39,681 nt of DNA, taken from an uncultured Erysipelotrichaceae bacterium (GTDB lineage Bacteria; Bacillota_I; Bacilli_A; RFN20; CAG-826). Location of the stretch: NCBI GenBank assembly GCA_902768335.1, contig CACXKR010000009.1:1-39681 (forward strand), given 5' to 3'. Position numbers and translations under genes: made by a program. Each line of letters starts with the position of its first letter. Positions within the stretch are counted from its first letter, which is position 1. The notes beneath the pieces were generated by a model that made no database searches, had not been told where the DNA came from, and saw only the letters and a list, made by a program, of their open reading frames with translations. Of the stretch, positions 8,021-17,144 are shown piece by piece.

Positions 8021-8848
8021 ATGAACAAATTAATTATCAAAGGAATTGAAATTAATGTCACTGGTATTAGCGATAACGATTTTGTGAGTCTTACCGACAT
8101 TGCTAGATTAAAGAATCAAGATGATCCAAACTCAGTTATCAGCAATTGGATTAGAAGAGTTGATTCAATTTAGTTTTTGACGTTATGGGAAGAACTTAAC
8201 AATGAAAAGTTTAAACCCACCGATTTCGAGGGGTTTAGAAGCAAGCCTGGAGAAAACGCTTTTACAATTTCTACTAAAAAATGGGTAGAGTTAACTAACG
8301 CTGTCGGCATAAAAGTAAAATCAGGTCGATTTCAGGGTGGTACATTTGCTCATCGAGACATTGCTTTAGAATTTGCATCTCGGATATCTGCCGAAATAAA
8401 ACTTTACATCATTAAGGAATTCCAAAGACTCAAAATTCAAGAAACAGAACAGTTGGAGTGGCAAGGAAAACGACTATTTACTAAATTGAACTATCTAATT
8501 CATACTGAAGCGGTAAAAGAATGTCTTGTGCCAACAAATTTATCGAATGCACAAAAGAATATGGCATACGCTAGTGAAGCAGATTTACTCAATGTCGCGT
8601 TATTTGGCAAAACCGCTTCTGAATGGAAAAACGCGAATCCTAATTTAGATGGAAACATTAGAGACTATGCAAATACGATTGAACTTGCGATTCTTTCTAA
8701 TCTCGAATTCTTAAATTCAAAATTAATTTATTCCCAAATAGAGCAAGCTAAAAGAATCGTTATTTTAAACAAGGAAGCCAACCGAGAAAAAGAATTATTT
8801 AACAAAAACAGCATTAAAAAGATTGAACGATTAAAAATGAATAACTGA
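8021..8848 (+). pseudogene. KilA-N domain protein interrupted by an in-frame amber codon
   Basis: Start ATG at 8021 with SD AAAGGAAAG. The reading frame runs 50 codons to a TAG at 8171-8173 and then continues in the same frame to 8848. Read across the stop, it is one 275-residue KilA-N protein: NDFVSLTDIARLKN, VISNWIRR, then [stop]FLTLWEELNNEKFKPTDF, KSGRFQGGTFAHRDIALEFA and a helical tail. Family members carry Glu at the interrupted position (I-E-F-L), so a single GAG-to-TAG change explains it. KilA-N is a DNA-binding domain of phage and accessory genes. TAG is a genuine stop elsewhere (for example 4334 and 6512), so readthrough is not assumed. With the EVE fragment it forms a small decaying accessory patch. 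Confidence 0.8.
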
Positions 8849-8885
8849 AGTGATATGAACTATATGTTTTGCTATAATCTAAAAC

Positions 8886-9722
8886 ATGAGTCTAAATAAG
8901 TCGTTTAATCCTAGAGCTATTTTCCCTTATCCAGATATTACCGATCAACATTATCTAAAAGTTCTTAAAGATGATGGGACTATCTTTGATAAGGATTACC
9001 CTTACATCGATAATTCAGGAAGTTTTAGATTTAAACGCTGGTGGGTAAGATTTTTACTCTATACGATTGTTTTCCCTTTTTCTTATTTAAGAATGGGCCT
9101 AAAAATTAGAGGCAAGAAAAACATTCGAAGAAATAAAAAACTTTTAAAACAGGGTGCATTATCTATCGCTAATCACATAAATATGTGGGATTACATCGCG
9201 GTGATGAATGCGATCAAACCTTTTAGGCCATATCTTCTTGCCTGGCAAAAGAATGTTTCAGGTGAAAGTGGCCCTTTAGTTAGGCTTGTGGGAGGAATAC
9301 CAATTCCTGAACATGATCCTCAAGCAACTATCGCCTACATCGACACAATTAAAAATCTTTTAGATAGCGGTGGATGGCTTCACATTTATCCTGAAGGAAG
9401 CATGTGGGAATATTATCGCTACATCCGTCCTTTTAAAAAAGGTATTGCTCATATCGCAAGAATGAGTCATAAACCAATCGTTCCGATGGCATTTTCTTTT
9501 AGAAAAGCTGGATGGATTAGAAGAAAAATATTCCATCAACCCGCAAAAATAAATCTCTGCATTGGTGAACCTATTTTCATCAATGAAGATTTATCTCCTC
9601 AGGAACAAGAAATAGATTTGCTAAATCGCTGTCATAAGGCCATTGAAGATCTCGCTGGATTCTTTGAAGGCGAAAATCCATATGAAGCAATCTTTAACGG
9701 CGATAAAAGAATCGACTTTTAA
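8886..9722 (+). CDS. Lysophospholipid acyltransferase family protein (PlsC-like)
   Basis: The 278-residue protein has a membrane segment near residues 55-75 and the acyltransferase motifs: NHINMWD (H-x4-D catalytic pair, about residues 97-103) and IYPEGSMWEY (about 172-181), the acceptor phosphate-binding motif. It probably acylates a lysophosphatidate or glycolipid intermediate at the inner face of the membrane. A TATAAT lies seven bases before the ATG and there is no SD, so the message is predicted to be leaderless. The gene at 26444 contains a second copy of this domain type. Confidence 0.85.
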   Translation: MSLNKSFNPRAIFPYPDITDQHYLKVLKDDGTIFDKDYPYIDNSGSFRFKRWWVRFLLYTIVFPFSYLRMGLKIRGKKNIRRNKKLLKQGALSIANHINMWDYIAVMNAIKPFRPYLLAWQKNVSGESGPLVRLVGGIPIPEHDPQATIAYIDTIKNLLDSGGWLHIYPEGSMWEYYRYIRPFKKGIAHIARMSHKPIVPMAFSFRKAGWIRRKIFHQPAKINLCIGEPIFINEDLSPQEQEIDLLNRCHKAIEDLAGFFEGENPYEAIFNGDKRIDF

Positions 9723-9839
9723 TTTTTTTACATGCACCCGCGTCATTCAAGGTTAATGACCGCTCGCGCGAGGCCTAAAATTGTCTTTGACAATGTTAAT
9801 TATTTTTACTTACAATAATTTCTAGAAAGAGGTCTATCT
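9723..9839. other. Intergenic GC-rich palindromic patch
   Basis: Around 9737-9775 the sequence turns unusually GC-rich for this window and holds two inverted repeats: GTCATT...AATGAC and CTCGCGCGAG. A third, ATTGTC-TTT-GACAAT, follows. None has a proper T-tract, so a terminator role is uncertain; a REP-like palindrome or a structured leader of the next gene are alternatives. Confidence 0.3.
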
Positions 9840-10541
9840 ATGGAAAACACAAACAAAAAATTCAATCTTAGAATGGTCCTAACTATTTTGTTTTGGGGTG
9901 CACTCTGGGGCATCGTCGAAGCAACTTTAGGAACAATTCTTCACTTGCCAGGTTTTGAAGGTACAGGCATCTATTTTGCTTCTTCGACCATCATTTTACC
10001 TATCGCTTATTGCTTGATGGCAAATTGCTATAAGAAAACAGATTCCTTCTATAGTGTTTATTTAATGGGTATTGTCGCTGGAATAATTAAATTATCGGTC
10101 GGATTCGTCATTGGCTTTATCGATAGAGTTTACTTCCCAGCTATGTATATCGTTTTAGAAGCTTTAGCGATGGGTTCTGCTTTAGCATTATTCCGTCCAA
10201 AAAATGTCTTATCTTTAAAAACATTTGGCGCTTTAGTGCTCGCTAATACAACCTATCAATTCATGTATTTAGTCGTTCGTTCCTTAACATCCGAAAGCGT
10301 CTTTGCAAGCATGGATGCATGGAAAGCGGCTGGTGAAAAATATTTATTCACCATTAATGGCGTTGCTATTCTTTATAGCTTTGCTATCGGTGGAGCAGCC
10401 TTTGGAATCTTTAAATTAATAGAGAAATACAATTGGAATTTGAAGTTTGATTTAAATAAACTCGTAACTTCACCAATCAGTGTTTCGATTGCTTTAGCCT
10501 TATCATTCGGCTTAACAATCGGCTTAGCATTAATTAAATAA
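9840..10541 (+). CDS. Polytopic membrane protein of unknown function
   Basis: The 233-residue protein has about six or seven hydrophobic segments spread over its whole length, for example MVLTILFWGALWGIVEATLG near residue 12 and a last one at about 213-232. Size and segment pattern recall ECF-type substrate-binding (S) components, but no diagnostic motif is visible, so I do not assign that. SD AAAGAGG precedes the ATG, and an intrinsic terminator follows. It stands alone between a PlsC-like gene and an FAD oxidoreductase, which gives no strong clue. Confidence 0.6.
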   Translation: MENTNKKFNLRMVLTILFWGALWGIVEATLGTILHLPGFEGTGIYFASSTIILPIAYCLMANCYKKTDSFYSVYLMGIVAGIIKLSVGFVIGFIDRVYFPAMYIVLEALAMGSALALFRPKNVLSLKTFGALVLANTTYQFMYLVVRSLTSESVFASMDAWKAAGEKYLFTINGVAILYSFAIGGAAFGIFKLIEKYNWNLKFDLNKLVTSPISVSIALALSFGLTIGLALIK

Positions 10542-10557
10542 AGTTAATTATTTGAAA

Positions 10558-10592
10558 AGGAAATATCGCGATTCGACGATATTTTCTTTTTA
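10558..10592 (+). terminator. Terminator after the membrane protein gene
   Basis: AAATATCG (10561-10568) pairs with CGATATTT (10577-10584) and is followed by TCTTTTT. Confidence 0.7.
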
Positions 10593-10649
10593 TACTTAAA
10601 AAGTAAGTGATAACATATATCTAGGTCATATTTAGGAGGAAATGAAAAT

Positions 10650-12110
10650 ATGCCAAATAATAAGGATCGTGTTTGTATTATTGGCGCAGGTCCAGCTGGA
10701 CTTTCTTGCGCGATGTATCTAGAAAAGAAAGGATACACAAACTACGTTATCTATGAAAAACTCAACAAAGTTGGTGGTAAATGTTGGTCACCAAAAATCA
10801 AAGTAAAACACAATGGTGTTGAAGAAGAAAGAAGTTTCGAAACAGGCGCTATCATGGGTGCTATCACCTATCACGCTGTAAGCGAAATGGAAGAATTTGG
10901 TGGTTATTACCACAAAGGCCCAGACTTCAAGGAAGGCGAGCCAAACATGAGAAGAGAGTTCCGCAAGCTTGATGGAACTGTCGATCATCCATTTGAACCA
11001 AAAGTTAATTTCTCATTCAAAAAGCTCAAAGGTTTATTAAAACTCAAAAAGCAAATGAAGAGACTTAACCAATTAATGCAGACCAAATATGTTGGCTATG
11101 ATTGCTATGGTCATATCGGTGTTGCTAAAGGTGAATATTATGGCATTTCCAAAGGTGTCGATGGATACTGTGGTGCTACCAAAGAAAATTCATTCCCAAA
11201 TTACATCAAAGGTACTAACCCAAATCTAAAAGATTTAGCGTTACCTTTCTCTGAATTCTGCCGCATCAATAAAGTGGAAGAAGTTCAAAGAATTTGGATC
11301 GCTCCATTCACCTCATTCGGTTATGGTTTCTTCGATGAAATTCCAGCCGCTTTAGTCATGAAATATCTTGACGTTACAACTGCTCTTGAATTCGTCAATA
11401 TGAAACTTTGGACATGGCAAGATGGAACTCAAGAAATCTATGTTCACGTCAATAACAAATTACAACATCCAGCTGTTTTAGAAACTGAAGTTGTTAAAGT
11501 TGAACGTCCAGAAGGAAAAGTCATCGTTACAACTAAGAGTAAAGATGGAAAACTTCACAAAGAAGAATTCGATAAACTTATCGTTACAACTCCTCTTGAT
11601 CTCTTCAAAGATTACGCCGATGCAACTGAAGAAGAAAAAGAACTCTTCTCCAAGATCATTCATGAAAGATATTGCGATTATATCGCAACATTCGATGAAG
11701 GCAAGTCACCAATCATCTCTGGCTACATGGTTGAAAACATGGTTCCAGAAAGACTTGGTCACGCGATGGTCTATTACAATAGATGGCAATGCTTAGGTAA
11801 CGATTGCCCAGCCACAGTCTACGCTCTTGCAAATCACACTGGTTCAAAAGATGTCGATTATGATGTCGTCATGAAGACAATGGATGAAGACATGAAGAAA
11901 GTTGGCTTCCCAATCAAAGAAAAACTCTATGCTCAAGAAGTCTATTATTGCCCACATGTCTCCAGCAAAGATTACCAAGAAGGTTGGTATGATCGCCTTG
12001 AAGCTTTACAAGGTAATAAGAATACTTTCTATGCCGGTGAAATCATTTCGTTCGGTGATATGGAAGATACCTGCGCAGCTTCCAAAGATATCATTGGTAG
12101 ATTCTTCTAA
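10650..12110 (+). CDS. FAD-dependent oxidoreductase (flavin amine oxidase-like)
   Basis: The 486-residue protein begins with a dinucleotide-binding fold: VCIIGAGPAGLSCAMYLEKK carries GxGxxG at about 12-17, with the Glu (VIYEK) at the end of strand two and GGKCWS after it, the usual 'GG(R/K)' of the amine oxidase / protoporphyrinogen oxidase superfamily. The C-terminal NTFYAGEIISFGDMEDTCAASKDI closes the FAD site. The middle is a substrate domain without a recognised signature; no membrane segment. It is probably a soluble flavoenzyme oxidising an amine or unsaturated small molecule. A strong SD (TAGGAGG) precedes the ATG, and it is monocistronic. Confidence 0.82.
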   Translation: MPNNKDRVCIIGAGPAGLSCAMYLEKKGYTNYVIYEKLNKVGGKCWSPKIKVKHNGVEEERSFETGAIMGAITYHAVSEMEEFGGYYHKGPDFKEGEPNMRREFRKLDGTVDHPFEPKVNFSFKKLKGLLKLKKQMKRLNQLMQTKYVGYDCYGHIGVAKGEYYGISKGVDGYCGATKENSFPNYIKGTNPNLKDLALPFSEFCRINKVEEVQRIWIAPFTSFGYGFFDEIPAALVMKYLDVTTALEFVNMKLWTWQDGTQEIYVHVNNKLQHPAVLETEVVKVERPEGKVIVTTKSKDGKLHKEEFDKLIVTTPLDLFKDYADATEEEKELFSKIIHERYCDYIATFDEGKSPIISGYMVENMVPERLGHAMVYYNRWQCLGNDCPATVYALANHTGSKDVDYDVVMKTMDEDMKKVGFPIKEKLYAQEVYYCPHVSSKDYQEGWYDRLEALQGNKNTFYAGEIISFGDMEDTCAASKDIIGRFF

Positions 12111-12128
12111 AAATAATCTATTCTCACT

Positions 12129-12162
12129 AAAAAAGCAGTCCAGTCAAATGGGCTGCTTTTCT
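12129..12162. terminator. Bidirectional terminator between the FAD oxidoreductase and ZIP genes
   Basis: AAAAGCAG (12131-12138) pairs with CTGCTTTT (12153-12160), with inner CC/GG. T-runs on both strands serve the two convergent genes. Confidence 0.8.
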
Positions 12163-12189
12163 TATTTTGTGAGACTTTTGCGGTGATAT

Positions 12190-12966
12190 TTAAGATAATG
12201 CTATATCTAAAACCATCATTAAAACAAAGCCTATCACTAAACCTATTGTTGCCAAATTTGAGTGTTTTCCTTCGTTGGCTTCTGGGATTAATTCTTCAAC
12301 GACAACGAAAATCATCGCGCCAGCTGCAAAGGCAAGAGTGAATGGTAGAATCGCTGCGATAAATGCGGTCATTGCAATCGCAAGTAAGGCCGCAATTGGC
12401 TCAACAATGCCAGATAAGAAACCATAGAGGAACGCTTTTGGTTTTGAAAAGCCTTCTTCTTTAAGCGGCATAGAAACAATCGCGCCTTCTGGAAAGTTTT
12501 GAATAGCGATGCCAATCGCTAAGGCAAGCATTGCGGGCTCACTAATTGATTTGTTTATCGCACCAGCAATTGCAACGCCAAAAGCCAAACCTTCAGGAAG
12601 ATTATGAATTGTAACTGCTAAAAACATTTTAAATGTATTCGATAGTTTATGGGCATTAATACCATCTTCTTGTTTATCGATATGGATGTGAGGAGTAATG
12701 ATATCGAGAATGAACAAGAAACCAACGCCTGCTAAAAATCCAATAGCAGGAATGAGCCACATTTTGAAATCACTTTTATCATAAGATTCGATTGCAGGTT
12801 GAAGTAGTGACCAAATAGCCGCGGCCATCATAACTCCAGAAGCGAAACCTAATAATATCTTTTGGACTTTTTCATTTATTTTATTCTTTAAAAAGAACAC
12901 CATGGCGCTTCCAAGCGTGGTTCCTGCTAAAGGAATAAAAAGTGATGCAATCATGAGTGGTGTCAT
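12190..12966 (-). CDS. ZIP-family divalent metal transporter (GufA/ZupT-like)
   Basis: The 258-residue membrane protein has eight predicted segments. It carries the two paired metal-site motifs of ZIP carriers: HNLPEG in segment IV and NFPEG in segment V, plus EELIPEA near residue 223. The loop THPHIHID-like region (TPHIHIDKQEDG) is the histidine-containing stretch between segments III and IV. It should import zinc, manganese or iron. SD AAAGGAGG sits before the ATG at 12966. The upstream region 12967-13102 contains an AT-rich promoter zone but no clear DtxR-type palindrome with the spacing seen at feo. Confidence 0.9.
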   Translation of the reverse strand: MTPLMIASLFIPLAGTTLGSAMVFFLKNKINEKVQKILLGFASGVMMAAAIWSLLQPAIESYDKSDFKMWLIPAIGFLAGVGFLFILDIITPHIHIDKQEDGINAHKLSNTFKMFLAVTIHNLPEGLAFGVAIAGAINKSISEPAMLALAIGIAIQNFPEGAIVSMPLKEEGFSKPKAFLYGFLSGIVEPIAALLAIAMTAFIAAILPFTLAFAAGAMIFVVVEELIPEANEGKHSNLATIGLVIGFVLMMVLDIALS

Positions 12967-13088
12967 ATTATAATCCTCCTTTTTAGTTTTACTAATATTC
13001 GCTATTATAATTAACGAAATCCATATTTATTGTATTCCAATTGTTACATAAAAGCAAAACAATAATTTTATTATTAAGCGCTTTTAGG

Positions 13089-13094
13089 TATAAT
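13089..13094 (+). promoter_or_regulatory. -10 box of the large surface protein gene (leaderless)
   Basis: TATAAT eight bases before the ATG at 13103, without an SD. A short palindrome AAGCGCTT (13075-13082) sits just upstream; the -35 is weak. Confidence 0.5.
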
Positions 13095-13102
13095 AAACAC
13101 TA

Positions 13103-15940
13103 ATGAGTAGCAAAAAAGGTTTTGAGTCTTTTAACGAATCAACGAATGTTTCGGAGATTTTTGACTTCCCTGAAAGTAGGAATCAAAGTCAACTTTTAAA
13201 CGAAAACTTTGTTTTTAATTTTGAAGAAAATGGTGCTCAAACCGGTCTTGATTACAATGATCCATATCTGGGTTTAGAAGATAACCCCAATGAAGAAGAA
13301 AGAAAAGTCGAACAAGAATTAAGTCGTGACGATAAAAAAGATCTTCAAAATAATGCCGATGGTACCGCTAATGCTCAAGCTAGCGAAGTTACTTCTTCAT
13401 CGAGTGCATCGTCTTCAACCGCAGCATCTTCGACAAGCGGGGTTGCTGCTTCAAGTGGTGTTGCTGCCGGAGCATCTGGCGTAATAGCAACCGTAGCTGC
13501 TACAGCTACTGCAGCGGTCGTTTTAGTCGTCGGTGGTGGTATGGCTATTTATGGACAAGGCCTTGATCAACCAACCATTTGCGAATTCAATCAAATCACC
13601 GCCGTTGAAAACAATATTAATTTCACTTTAGCGGTTGGTAATAATAGAGAAAAAATCAATTCTGGTGAAGAAAAAGATGAATGTGACATTTATGTTGAAC
13701 TTAAATGTCCATCTATCGAAGATTTTGAACAAAGAGTAAGCGTTCCTACTTATGGTATCACCGAAAGTTCATTCACTAATCTTGAATACGATACAGAATA
13801 TGTTGTCACTGTTTATCAAAATATGATGATGCTTGATAACGCTGATGCTTTGACTTCACCAATTTCAATTTGGACCGAAAAGAAAGAAATTGGACCTGAA
13901 CCAGGACCAGAACCAGGACCAGATCCAGAACCAACAGTCGACAATCATATTTCGATTTATAAAGAAATCGAGCCACTTGATAATTATCGCTATATGATGG
14001 AAGTCGTAACAGATACAATTCCTCAATACGCATCATACGAAGTCGGCTTTGCTTTACCAAGTGAAAGTTCTAACTCTGATGAAGGAAACTCTTGGCTTAT
14101 CACCCTTCCATACGATGTTGAAAAGATGGGTAAACAAGTTATGACCGATATCACCGATAGCAGTTTAACTGCTAGTGAGTATAGAGTTGACTTCATTGGC
14201 GTAGATGAATCAGGCAATAATAGAACTGTTATTTTCACTAATAATATTGCGGTGGAAGATATCTCACAAATTGATTACGACACAAATGAAACTAATCTCT
14301 TCCTACGTTATGACGATATCGTCGGCATTTCTAGCGGCAAAGAATATTATTACTACTGTTTCTTTAACTATAACGAAGATATTCACGGTTCACTTTCTGG
14401 TGAAATCATGGTTTCCGCTAGAAGTTTAAGCGAACAAGAACCATTTATGGTTGACTATATTAGTAGTCCAAATGAGGAATATCCATTATCTAACTGGGAC
14501 TTAGGCTCGTACTCCTATCGTGGTAGATACGAAGTAACCGTCACGTTAGTTAGTAGTGATACACAACAAGAAACAATTTTGTGGCAAGAAGAAGTTCGAT
14601 TCGTCAATCTTCCAAACAAAAAATATTCTGCTCCAAATATTAATAGTGTGAATTTCTTGATTGGTGAAAGTGCGTATTCGCCAAGTGGACAATCAACTCC
14701 ATATGGCTTGTATGTTGATATTGAATATGAAGACGAGTATGGAGTTTGGGCTGACCACGACTTTAGAATCAAACTATTTAGTTCAGATAGTTCCGTTGAT
14801 AAAACATCTACTGTTGTTGGTTATTCAACTTTAGCTACTCGCTATTATTTGCAAGACATTAGCGCATCTGATATAACCCAGACTCTCGATGCGATAGATT
14901 TAAATTGGTATATCTATTATGGCGATAGCACAGAATATATCAAAGCATCAACTCAACCAATTAATATTCAATCTTTAGATAGTTTCACTATTGATGGCTC
15001 GGTTAATTTCTACAATGAAGTTCAGCCGACTGGAGGAACAACGCTGAAATATAATATGGCTTTCTCAAGCGCATTTAGCGATTTTGATCAAATCTATATG
15101 GAATTTAGTGGAACCGCTTCTGGCGCTAAATTCACTTTTAGTGAAATTGTTACCGAGGTGAATAAAGCTATTGACTTTAGCGATTGTGACCCACGCTTGC
15201 TTCAATCTAGCGACGCTACAGTTAAGACATTTGGCGTAGTTAGTGGAAGCGACAATCTCATTTTTGAGGAAACGGTAGACTTTACTAATTTACCACAATA
15301 TCGTCCATCAGAAGTAAGCGGTATAAATTTCTCAATTGGTAGTTACCCTAATGTTAAAGATTACTTATTCGTGACTTTAAGCGTTAGTGATCCTGCTCAC
15401 AATTGGAGAAACCCATTCGAAATAGTTTTATCAACAACCTCAACACCTACGTACACTTTCTCTTCAGAACTTACAACATATTATTCTTCAAGTCATACCT
15501 ATTTACCTGACATTGATGTAGCCTCAATATTTGAGACTCAAGATGAAGAATACACCATAACGGTTATAAACGATGGCGAAACTGTCTATGAAAGTGCTGA
15601 TCCACTTAAATATGAAGATTTAACAAGTACAAATATTACTGGTTCAGTTGAAACTCGTTTCGAACCTGAGCAAGGCACCGACATTGAAAAACTTGAATTC
15701 TTATGCACCGACGACGGACAAGAGTTAAGCAATGCTTATAATGTTTCGGTTAGATTTACGAATGTTGTTGATTCTAGCGATACATTTGAATCCGAAAACC
15801 TAGTTGTAAATAGCTGGAATTCGGTGGACAAAGCTCGCGAAGACTTATCAGGTAATTCATATTATGTTGAAACTTATGTTGCTTATGTAGAAGGCGATAC
15901 GCCTATATTGATAGCAAAAGAAGTTATATTATTTAGCTAA
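13103..15940 (+). CDS. Large single-pass surface protein with fibronectin-III-like repeats
   Basis: This 945-residue protein has no signal peptide. Residues 1-90 are acidic and polar, 92-126 are a Ser/Ala/Thr/Gly low-complexity stretch, and a single Ala/Val-rich membrane segment spans about 121-150. The remaining 790 residues are probably outside the cell (type II topology). A first Fn3-like unit covers about 158-255 (NLEYDTEYVVTVYQN). A Pro-Glu-Gly spacer (repeats of EPGP and DPEP) follows near 263-277, and then several more beta-sandwich units of about 100-110 residues. The sequence is rich in Asp, Ser, Thr and Tyr. A role as adhesin or cell-surface scaffold is inferred. Transcription is predicted to be leaderless; the next gene starts 29 bases downstream with a strong SD. 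Confidence 0.7.
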   Translation: MSSKKGFESFNESTNVSEIFDFPESRNQSQLLNENFVFNFEENGAQTGLDYNDPYLGLEDNPNEEERKVEQELSRDDKKDLQNNADGTANAQASEVTSSSSASSSTAASSTSGVAASSGVAAGASGVIATVAATATAAVVLVVGGGMAIYGQGLDQPTICEFNQITAVENNINFTLAVGNNREKINSGEEKDECDIYVELKCPSIEDFEQRVSVPTYGITESSFTNLEYDTEYVVTVYQNMMMLDNADALTSPISIWTEKKEIGPEPGPEPGPDPEPTVDNHISIYKEIEPLDNYRYMMEVVTDTIPQYASYEVGFALPSESSNSDEGNSWLITLPYDVEKMGKQVMTDITDSSLTASEYRVDFIGVDESGNNRTVIFTNNIAVEDISQIDYDTNETNLFLRYDDIVGISSGKEYYYYCFFNYNEDIHGSLSGEIMVSARSLSEQEPFMVDYISSPNEEYPLSNWDLGSYSYRGRYEVTVTLVSSDTQQETILWQEEVRFVNLPNKKYSAPNINSVNFLIGESAYSPSGQSTPYGLYVDIEYEDEYGVWADHDFRIKLFSSDSSVDKTSTVVGYSTLATRYYLQDISASDITQTLDAIDLNWYIYYGDSTEYIKASTQPINIQSLDSFTIDGSVNFYNEVQPTGGTTLKYNMAFSSAFSDFDQIYMEFSGTASGAKFTFSEIVTEVNKAIDFSDCDPRLLQSSDATVKTFGVVSGSDNLIFEETVDFTNLPQYRPSEVSGINFSIGSYPNVKDYLFVTLSVSDPAHNWRNPFEIVLSTTSTPTYTFSSELTTYYSSSHTYLPDIDVASIFETQDEEYTITVINDGETVYESADPLKYEDLTSTNITGSVETRFEPEQGTDIEKLEFLCTDDGQELSNAYNVSVRFTNVVDSSDTFESENLVVNSWNSVDKAREDLSGNSYYVETYVAYVEGDTPILIAKEVILFS

Positions 15941-15969
15941 TTTTCAAAGAAAATAAGGAGGGAAAAATT

Positions 15970-17031
15970 ATGGCTAAAAAAGTTGAAAAGAAACCAATCG
16001 ACAAAAAGAAATTAATTTTCAATTGTGTCCTTTGGCTATTAGGAATCGCCGCGATCCTAATCATCTTACTCTGGGATTTCATTTTCAAAGCGAAACCAAT
16101 CTCAGAAAGTGGCGAGGGAGGATTTGCTGCAATCGGACAATGGTTCACCGAACATTACGATATTCCAGTATTTACTGTTGTGGTGGTCGCAATCGTCGTC
16201 TTCTTCTGCGCACTTCTCAATTTATTTAACAAATATGTTAAATTCCAAAACAAGAAAGCTGCTACGATCTCTTCACTTATTAGATCGCTTCTTAAATGGG
16301 CAGCAATCTTCGTCGCATTATTCATCGTTCTTAAGAAATGGGGCGTCGATACCACCAAGATTCTTGCTTCAATCGGAATCCTTGCTCTTATCATCGGCCT
16401 TGGCTGTCAAGCTCTCATCGCCGATATCGTCGCTGGTATCTTCCTTGTCGCAGATAATGCTTTCGAAGTTGGCGACATCGTCGTCATCGACGGATTTAGA
16501 GGTACCGTCATTGAAATTGGTCTTAAGACCACAAAGATTCAAGATGCTGGAGGAAATATCAAACTTATTTCTAATGGCACAATTACCTCAATGGTTAATT
16601 TAACCAATGCTCTTTCTCTTGCAGTTGTAGATATTTCTATTCCTTACGAAGAGAATTTAGCAAGAACAGAAACATTGTTATTAGAACACCTTAAAGATAT
16701 GCCAGAACGCATTCCAACTATCGTTGAAGGTCCGTATTACAAAGGTGTTGAAGATATGGCTGATAGCGCAGTTATCTTAAAAGTTATCGCCAAATGTAAA
16801 GAAGAGGACCGTTTCCAAGTTACTCGTGATATGAAGCGTGATATTTATATCTTCCTTAACGATAACGAAATTACCGTTCCATATCCACAACTCACTATTA
16901 CTCAAGGTCCAAATCCAGCCGATCACCCTGATTGGGTTGATAAAGAAGCTCTCGAACGCAAAGCTCAACGTGAGATGAAGAAACAACAAGAAGAGGGCAA
17001 GAGTGCTGAACAAGTTAATGAACTTAAATAA
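15970..17031 (+). CDS. mscS: MscS-family mechanosensitive ion channel
   Basis: A 353-residue protein with three N-terminal membrane segments (about 20-40, 60-82, 95-120). The pore-lining helix region GIGILALIIGLGCQALIADIV is represented by ASIGILALIIGLGCQALIAD (about 136-155), and the beta domain starts at FEVGDIVVIDGFRGTVIEIG. The C-terminal cytoplasmic domain ends in a charged tail (about 325-353) extending beyond the usual core. It should open under membrane tension and release solutes after hypo-osmotic shock. SD AAGGAGGG precedes the ATG. It may be co-transcribed with the surface protein gene, since the gap is 29 bases. Confidence 0.93.
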   Translation: MAKKVEKKPIDKKKLIFNCVLWLLGIAAILIILLWDFIFKAKPISESGEGGFAAIGQWFTEHYDIPVFTVVVVAIVVFFCALLNLFNKYVKFQNKKAATISSLIRSLLKWAAIFVALFIVLKKWGVDTTKILASIGILALIIGLGCQALIADIVAGIFLVADNAFEVGDIVVIDGFRGTVIEIGLKTTKIQDAGGNIKLISNGTITSMVNLTNALSLAVVDISIPYEENLARTETLLLEHLKDMPERIPTIVEGPYYKGVEDMADSAVILKVIAKCKEEDRFQVTRDMKRDIYIFLNDNEITVPYPQLTITQGPNPADHPDWVDKEALERKAQREMKKQQEEGKSAEQVNELK

Positions 17032-17096
17032 GTTTATCTTTCTTGCTACAGTAGTTAGTCGTTTTATAGCGAAGTTTTAAGTATTAATAAGGGTTT

Positions 17097-17135
17097 CATA
17101 ACCGTTTGATTTCCCTCCTCAAAAACGGTTATGAT
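17097..17135 (+). promoter_or_regulatory. Promoter with overlapping 11-base inverted repeat
   Basis: TTGATT (17106-17111), 18 bases, TATGAT (17130-17135). A perfect inverted repeat, CATAACCGTTT (17097-17107) and AAACGGTTATG (17123-17133), overlaps the -35 and the -10. It has no T-tract, so it reads better as an operator than as an mscS terminator; both remain possible. The upstream stretch 17032-17096 shows nothing else. Confidence 0.5.
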
Positions 17136-17144
17136 TTATCATTT

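Noticed and set aside
8171-8173. Alternative genetic code in which TAG or TGA is sense
   Set aside because: TAG ends the genes at 4334 and 6512, and TGA ends those at 8848, 23839, 26447 and 33403, each next to clear new starts.
12975-13000. DtxR-type operator before the ZIP transporter (TTAG-TTTTA-CTAA)
   Set aside because: The spacer is five bases, not six as in both feo sites, and the flanking bases differ; too weak.
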